This document shows positions 58,805-64,000 of a stretch of DNA of 64,000 nucleotides, piece by piece. This DNA is from Globodera rostochiensis (lineage: Eukaryota > Nematoda > Chromadorea > Rhabditida > Heteroderidae). Below the pieces are notes generated by a model. It was not told the origin of the DNA. It saw only the letters and a program-made list of their open reading frames with translations, and did no database searches. Each line of letters begins with the position of its first letter. Positions within the stretch are counted from its first letter, which is position 1. The translations under genes and the position numbers were made by a program. The stretch covers positions 1-64,000 of the forward strand of contig JAEVLN010000028.1 of NCBI GenBank assembly GCA_018350325.1, in the 5' to 3' direction.

Positions 58805-59160
58805 TGTGTATGCCAAGTGCAATTCAGATTTATCGACAAATCTCTTGCTGACAAATCAATTCCACTAAAAATTATGGCAATGCCAAAATTTGCTTTACGT
58901 AAATGCCAACCACAATTCTCTGGCATCGCCTCCCCACTCGCTTTGTTAACAATGCCAACGCCAAATTTTGCTTTACGTAAATGCCAACGCCTCCCCACTC
59001 TCTTCGTTAACAATGCCAATGCCAAAATTTGCTTTACGTAAATGCCAACCACAATTATCTTGCATCCCCTCCCCACTTTCTTCTCTGACAACGCTATTTC
59101 AAATTAAAGGCACATTCAAAGCCAACGATTAAAGCCGTATAAAAGCGATGGCAAATGCCA
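58805..59160 (+). promoter_or_regulatory. SPRYSEC-C promoter with tandem DOG-box units
   Basis: TATA element CCGTATAAAAGCG at 59135-59147, then TGGCAAATGCCA. ATGCCA/TGGCAT at about 58810, 58880, 58903, 58921, 58952, 58981, 59013, 59019, 59042 and 59155. TTTACGTAAATGCCAAC recurs three times (58893, 58971, 59033), about 62-78 bp apart. Confidence 0.8.
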
Positions 59161-59210
59161 CAGAAAGAATCATTCAAAAAAATAATTTTTTATTGCTTAG
59201 AGCCTCAAAA

Positions 59211-62200
59211 ATGCGCTTCTTTCACTTCTTGGACGCCGTATGCTTGTTCGTGGTGGCCGCCTTCATTCTGCTGGAGACGGGTCAGAAAAATTCGTTGGAA
59301 ATTAAATTTTAGGCGCAATAATAAATATTTTATGACTTTTCTGCGTCTGATGGCCAACAAAATTTGATAAATATCGAAAATTACATTTCCTATTCACGCA
59401 GAGAATTCAGATGCACAGCCAAAAACGTCAACATCAAACACAAAACTCGAAAATGAACCAGCTAAACAAAAAAACCCAGGTAGGCACTGAGTGATTCATT
59501 GCAAAATGTTCGGGTGGGATCACCCGAGAACGGGGTACCCCGCAATTGGGCGCGCACGACTGGGCGCCGACAAGTTTTCCGTTAAAACTTTGTTCAAAGT
59601 CAACTAAACCAAACATTCTTGGTACCATTTGAAAGCATGCAATGAGTAGAAGCTTACAAACAAAAGCTAAACGATTCGACTTAAACAAAGAAAAGTTATG
59701 ACGTCACCACGACAAAAATGGCAATTTTCACAGGTTTTAAACCTATAACCTTTTTTTGAAAAGACGAATCGGTTAGCTTTACCTTGATCAAAGGTTCAGC
59801 ATACTGAGAGCTTTTGTATGATACCAATTTTGTTTGGTTTGCTTCGGGCGCCGAATCATGCCGCCACCGAACGTGCCGGTGCCCAATCGTGGTGCTCCGA
59901 CCCGAGAATGCTTTGAAACGATCTTTGGCGTTCTGACATCCCATTGTGATCTTTTCCCTCTCCCATCCCTTCGTATTGTCTTTGTGTCTGATCTTTCATA
60001 GGAGAGTCAGACACACCTTTTCAGACCATTTCTGATCTCCCCTCTTTGGTGCAGGTCATATCGTTTACATTGGTTGTTTTGGATTTATTCCCAAATTGTG
60101 CTCCGTGCCGACTTTGTTGGTCCCAAAGCAAGGACCCAACACAAAAAAAAAGATTTTTTATCTTTTTTTCAAATTAATTGCATGAATAATAACTCCATTT
60201 TTAACCTTAGGAATGTAAGCATGCAAAATGTGTGGTTTTTGGTTTAGTTTTTATAATTGAAACGGTTTTTGTAATAAATTTTTGAACTAAATGCCTAAAG
60301 TGAGTTTGTTTTATTCGTGCAATCTGGGTATCAAATTTGGTTAAAAAAAAGCATTTCCATACAATTAATTCAAAATTAATAAATTAAACATTGATAGGGC
60401 TAACCCTTAAAAATCAATGGAATCCCGATGCCGATTCATGCCATGCGGACCTTACGCTTTCTATGCCCGTACAACTGTCCGACCCAAAACAACCGTCCGA
60501 CTCCAAACTCTCTAAGTTCAAAGAATGGGTCGTCAACCAAAATAAAAAGAAATCAAGTAAAAATGTTAAAGTGAATATTAAAAAGGTTTATGTAAAGAGT
60601 TAACACAACGGAATTCCGATGCCAATGCACATCATCCGCCGCACCTTACGCTTTCTGAGCCCGTACAACCGTCCGACTCCAAACTCTCTAAGCCCAAACG
60701 ATTATTGGTCGTCAAACATATTAATAACGGGAGTACAAGTAAACATTATTCTGTTAAATTGAATTGATTTAAACATTATTCTGTTAAAGTGAATTAATTT
60801 AAACATTATTCTGTTAAATTGAATTGATTTAAACATTATTCTGTTAAATTGAATTGATTTAAACATTATTCTGTTAAAGTGAATTGATTTAAACATTATT
60901 CTGTTAAAGTGAATTGATTAAAAATAGAGGTTTATGTATTATAAAAGAGTTATTAACATATTTTTTTTCGAATTGAATTTAAATTTTTAGAGTGTTGCAA
61001 CGTGTTCGCAGAACAGCCAATTCCAAAAACGAGTGCTGGCACTTTTTACTACGAAGTGTCAATATTAGGGAAAGCAGATTTTAGGTACCTAACTCATAAA
61101 TTTATTAAAAAAGCAATTTATGTGCTTTCAAATTTTTATCATAGTTAGTTGGACTTGGTACAAAAAAATGCCATACAACAAATGGCACTGACCGTCCCCA
61201 TTGGGGGGGGGGGGGGGGTGGGATACCGTAGCACAATTTTTTTTGAATGTAAAATCGTTACTTATCGTTTGAAATGACCGTTTTTAATTTATTTAAATAT
61301 TGAAAAAAGCTTAAAATTAATTTAATGATTTATTGGACATTTAATTTACTTCTCTGAATATCGAAAAATTAGATTTACCTAAATCACGTTACAGTATCCC
61401 CAATCGACGGTCGGTCAAGTGCCTGTTCATCCTACGGTAGCTCATCGGAGAAAAGTCGCAGAGCTTAGCGTACTTTTTTTGGTTTTCTAGGGAATTTTGT
61501 GGGCTACTTAGCCCTCATCAGTAATTGGGGAAATAAATATTGAATTTGGAAAATTAATGTGCATATTTTTTCATTTTATGTGCATAGACCATGACTGTAA
61601 CTTAAGTAAAAGATAGGCAAAATGGTAACACCGGGTGGGACTCGAACCCACGCCCCTCACCCAATCCGTGTGCAGCTCTTCCACTGAGCTACCAGGCGTT
61701 TTAACCGCCACGTTCAACTAGCGACTCTTCCTTACACCTACATATAATCATTTTTAAAATGCTTTGAAATGTTATTATTATATTTAGCTTTATTTTCTTT
61801 GGACTTTGTCCAAAACGAATGCCATTGCACATCAAAATTGGACATTTTAAAGGCAGTTACGTGTACCAAAGCGGCGGCGTTTTTGTGGCGGATCCCGTGC
61901 CTATGAAAGTTGACAGCAACGGAATAAAAATACCTCGTATTCGTGCCGGCAACGTCGTCGGATGCGGCGTGGATTTTGAAAATCATAATGAACTCTTTTA
62001 CACGCTGAACGGCAAGCGTATGGGTGAGAATGAAAAAAAGGCGTTAAAATTAAAGTTTCAAGAATTTATTTTTAACATTATAGAATAATTTGTGTCCAGG
62101 TCCAGGAAAATTCAGGGTTTTGGAGGCTCCACTGGACCTGGACTCTGGGTCCAGGAAAAATCCAGGCCTGGATCCAGGTCCAGGTCGGTCTCTAGTTATA

Positions 62201-62392
62201 ATTGTTTGTTTTTTTTGTGCCTAACTAATTATTTGCCATATTTTATTTGTTTTTGTTTTTGCAGGTACTGCCGGTGAACTTGTCGATTCTGACGACGAAT
62301 TGTTTCCGTGCGTTTCGTTGTTTACTTTTGGCGATGAAATTGAAGCAAACTTTGGACCAAAATTCAAATACGACATTGCCGATGGGATTTAG
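59211..62392 (+). CDS. SPRYSEC-C, secreted SPRY-domain effector, 254 aa, six exons
   Basis: Third apparently intact SPRYSEC. Exons 59211-59280, 59402-59479, 60398-60556, 60991-61084, 61788-62023 and 62265-62392 join in phase with no stop. Signal peptide MRFFHFLDAVCLFVVAAFIL; exon 3 LTLKNQWNPDADSCHADLTL; exon 4 VFAEQPIPKTSAG and FYYEVSIL; exon 5 GLCPKRMPLH, GSYVYQSGG, VGCGVDFEN, YTLNGKRMG; exon 6 TAGELVDSDDELFPCVSL and EIEANFGPKFKYDIADGI. The gene is longer than A and B because intron 2 (918 bp) gained a foldback element and intron 4 (703 bp) a SINE. It lacks the intron-4 MITE shared by A and B, so it branched earlier. DOG-box promoter upstream; expected role as for A. Confidence 0.9.
59510..59905. 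mobile_element. Diverged foldback element in SPRYSEC-C intron 2
   Basis: Inverted, diverged arms: AACAAAAGCTAAACGATTCG (about 59660) against CGAATCGGTTAGCTTT (59764-59779), and ACCCGAGAACGGGG near 59522 against ACCCGAGAATGC near 59900. It shares AAAGCTAACCGATT-type sequence with the 31-kb element. Confidence 0.6.
60716..60935 (+). repeat. 34-36-bp tandem repeat in SPRYSEC-C intron 3
   Basis: Five to six units of TAAACATTATTCTGTTAAA followed by TTGAATTGATT. Genes A and B have a single unit at this place. Confidence 0.9.
61628..61697 (-). mobile_element. tRNA-derived SINE head, family 1 (copy 2)
   Basis: Minus strand TAGCTCAGTGGAAGAGC (A box and D arm) and GTGGGTTCGAGTCCCAC (T arm). Sits in SPRYSEC-C intron 4. 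Confidence 0.7.
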
Positions 62393-62879
62393 AAAATTTT
62401 TGTCAATTTTAACTTTGTGGTTTTTCAAGTAAATTCACTTCAGCGAAAGATTTGATTAAGTGAAGTTTTTGAGAGATCTTGACAAAAAATTAAAAATATG
62501 AAATGCAAATTCGTTAATTTTCAATCAATTTACCTAATTTTGCGGCATCGATAAATTTGAAAGAAAATAATAGTTTGATAAAATTTATTTTTAACTGGAA
62601 TCACCATGACTCTGTCCTTTCTGATCATGCAAGGACAAACAATGCGATTAAGGAAAAGAACCCGTATAAACCGTTTTTCACCCCCAAACCCTATTCAAGG
62701 TTCACTTGATAATCAGTGTTTTTTTCTTGAACTATATCTCAATTAGGTTAATTATTGTTCTGAAAGATGTGGACGCTTCATTGTACAGTGGGACGACTAG
62801 TCCAGACAATATGAGCTATTAACTTTTACTTGCATTTTTATGACAAAATGGTGTAATAAATTACCAAGATTAAAAGTTA
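62393..62879. other. SPRYSEC-C 3' flank and intergenic DNA
   Basis: 62400-62480 is the shared SPRYSEC 3' flank (TGGTTTTTCAAGTAAATTCA). The rest has no recognised content. Confidence 0.5.
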
Positions 62880-63515
62880 TTTTGTCATTTTTTGTTTGTT
62901 TTTTGTTCTTGATTTTCTCTTTTGGCGCTGTTTCCTCTTTGGCATTTTCTCTCTTTTTCCCCTTTTGGCCTTGGCACTATCTTCTTGGCGTTTCAATCTT
63001 TTCCCTTTTGGCACTTTCTCGCTTGGCACTTTTTCCTGCTTTTGGCTTTTCCCCCGTGGCATTTCATCTTTTTGCACTTTTTCCTTTTGGCATTTTCATC
63101 TTGTGGCACTTTTCTTTTCCCTTTTTCCCCTTTTGGCACCGTTCCTTCTTGGCATTTTGCCTTTTGGCACTTTTCCATTTGACATTTTCCCCTCTTTGGC
63201 ATTTTCATCGTATGGCACTGCTCTTGATTTTCCTTTTTGGCACTTTCTTTTTTAGCATTTTCTCTCTTTTTCCATGGCACTTTTCCCTCTTGGCATTTTC
63301 TCCCTTTTAACCTTTTCCCCTTTGGGCACATTTCCCGCTTGGCACTTTCCTTGGTTTTGGCTCTTCCCCCGTGGCATTTCACCTTTTGGCAGCTTCATCT
63401 TATGGCACTTTTCACTCTTGATTTTCTGTTTTGGCACTGTTTCCTCTTTGGCATTTTCTCTCTTTTCCCTTTTGGCACTTTCTCGCTTGGCACTTATTTT
63501 CGCACTGGTTTTCCC
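62880..63515. repeat. Degenerate TTTGGCATTTTC/TTTGGCACTTT minisatellite
   Basis: Irregular 10-20-bp repeats built on TTTGGCA. Frames on both strands are open for up to 156 codons because of composition, not coding. About eight TGGCAT (ATGCCA on the minus strand) occur within it. Confidence 0.75.
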
Positions 63516-63630
63516 TTTTATCTTTGTTAAAAAGTTTGTAACAAAATTATTTTGCCTTTAAAAAAGTAAAAAAACGAATTTAAAACATGTTTAGTTCAAT
63601 TTTAATTAATTGAAAAAAGAATTTTGCAAT

Positions 63631-63700
63631 AAGGAATTGAACCAACACATTAAGTTAATAAACGCTAAAGCGCTTATGCACTACCCCACCGACTCTCGTA
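63631..63700 (-). mobile_element. tRNA-like SINE head, family 5
   Basis: Minus strand: GTGGGGTAGTGCATAAGCGC (A-box-like) and GGTTCAATTCC (B box) at tRNA spacing; the acceptor stem is poor. Confidence 0.45.
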
Positions 63701-64000
63701 GAAGTTCCACTTACTTTTTCTTTACCAACCGCTAATCTCTGTTGCCCATCATTCTCACGCACATTCTCTTCTTTCACCTTTCTCTTGCCTCTTCTCCCTC
63801 ACTCTTTTCTTCTTCTCTCACTCCCACACCAATTGGACAGCACTGCGCACCTGCTGCAAATGAGCAGCGAGTGGCGTACGCGTCAGCGACGCGCGCGCCA
63901 CAACGGGCAGCGCAGCCATTTGCGCAATATCTCTACCCCCTCTTCTCTCTCATTTTCTCTCTCTTTCTCTTTCAAAAGTCTCTTTACTTTGCACACTATT
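63701..64000. other. Pyrimidine-rich right edge
   Basis: CT-rich tracts with a short GC-rich block (63880-63930, GCGACGCGCGCG). Could be the upstream region of a gene beyond the window; no coding exon seen. Confidence 0.4.

Noticed and set aside
62840..63310. 156-codon hydrophobic ORF and basic minus-strand ORFs
   Set aside because: Product of the TTTGGCA minisatellite.

Overview
The window is nuclear DNA of a plant-parasitic cyst nematode, most likely Globodera or a close relative. The evidence is short GT-AG introns with TTTCAG/TTTTAG acceptors, at least two apparent GC-AG introns, three SPRYSEC-type secreted SPRY genes with promoters packed with the ATGCCA 'DOG box' reported for Globodera dorsal-gland effectors, and a GH32 invertase-like gene of the kind nematodes acquired from bacteria. 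It is AT-rich and full of repeats. The gene models below were spliced by hand from frame, phase and splice motifs; most are invisible as single open reading frames.

Layout. 0-4.1 kb: a decayed protein-primed DNA polymerase B gene of a Maverick/Polinton element, running off the left edge, plus a companion ORF. 4.7-7.2 kb and 11.0-13.5 kb: a 2.5-kb direct duplication that differs only by single-base indels. It carries a thioredoxin-domain (TXNDC12-like) gene, broken at a different place in each copy, and a tiny divergent chromodomain gene that is complete only in the first copy. 8.0-8.9 kb: a basic, low-complexity probable coding remnant. 13.6 kb: a Maverick integrase N-terminal fragment. 14.4-21 kb: AT-rich gene desert with one terminal-inverted-repeat element and an N gap. 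21.5-30.5 kb: a 9-kb satellite of ~280-bp monomers interspersed with ~107-bp deleted monomers.

30.5-48 kb and 58.8-62.4 kb: an effector island. It holds three apparently intact SPRYSEC genes (A, minus; B and C, plus), two SPRYSEC relics (D, E), a cysteine-rich secreted protein gene with a broken second copy, and an EF-hand gene. Each SPRYSEC was copied as a cassette with its ~100-500-bp DOG-box promoter and 3' flank. The gaps are filled by foldback elements, hAT-like MITEs with 8-bp target duplications, Tc5/pogo-like and Merlin-like transposase relics, several tRNA-derived SINE families, and minisatellites.

53.3-58 kb: a 14-exon GH32 gene with the three catalytic acidic residues visible but one frameshift and one in-frame stop. 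Two of its introns hold MITEs, one of which inserted at a splice acceptor and duplicated it. The right edge (62.9-64 kb) is a GGCA-rich minisatellite and pyrimidine-rich DNA.

How the genes fit together: the SPRYSEC, Cys-rich and GH32 products all start with signal peptides and would act outside the producing cell (plant host or nematode gut). The transposon density, inverted gene copies and satellite next door suggest how the family multiplied. Several disruptions lie in homopolymers, so assembly error is a live alternative to real pseudogenes.
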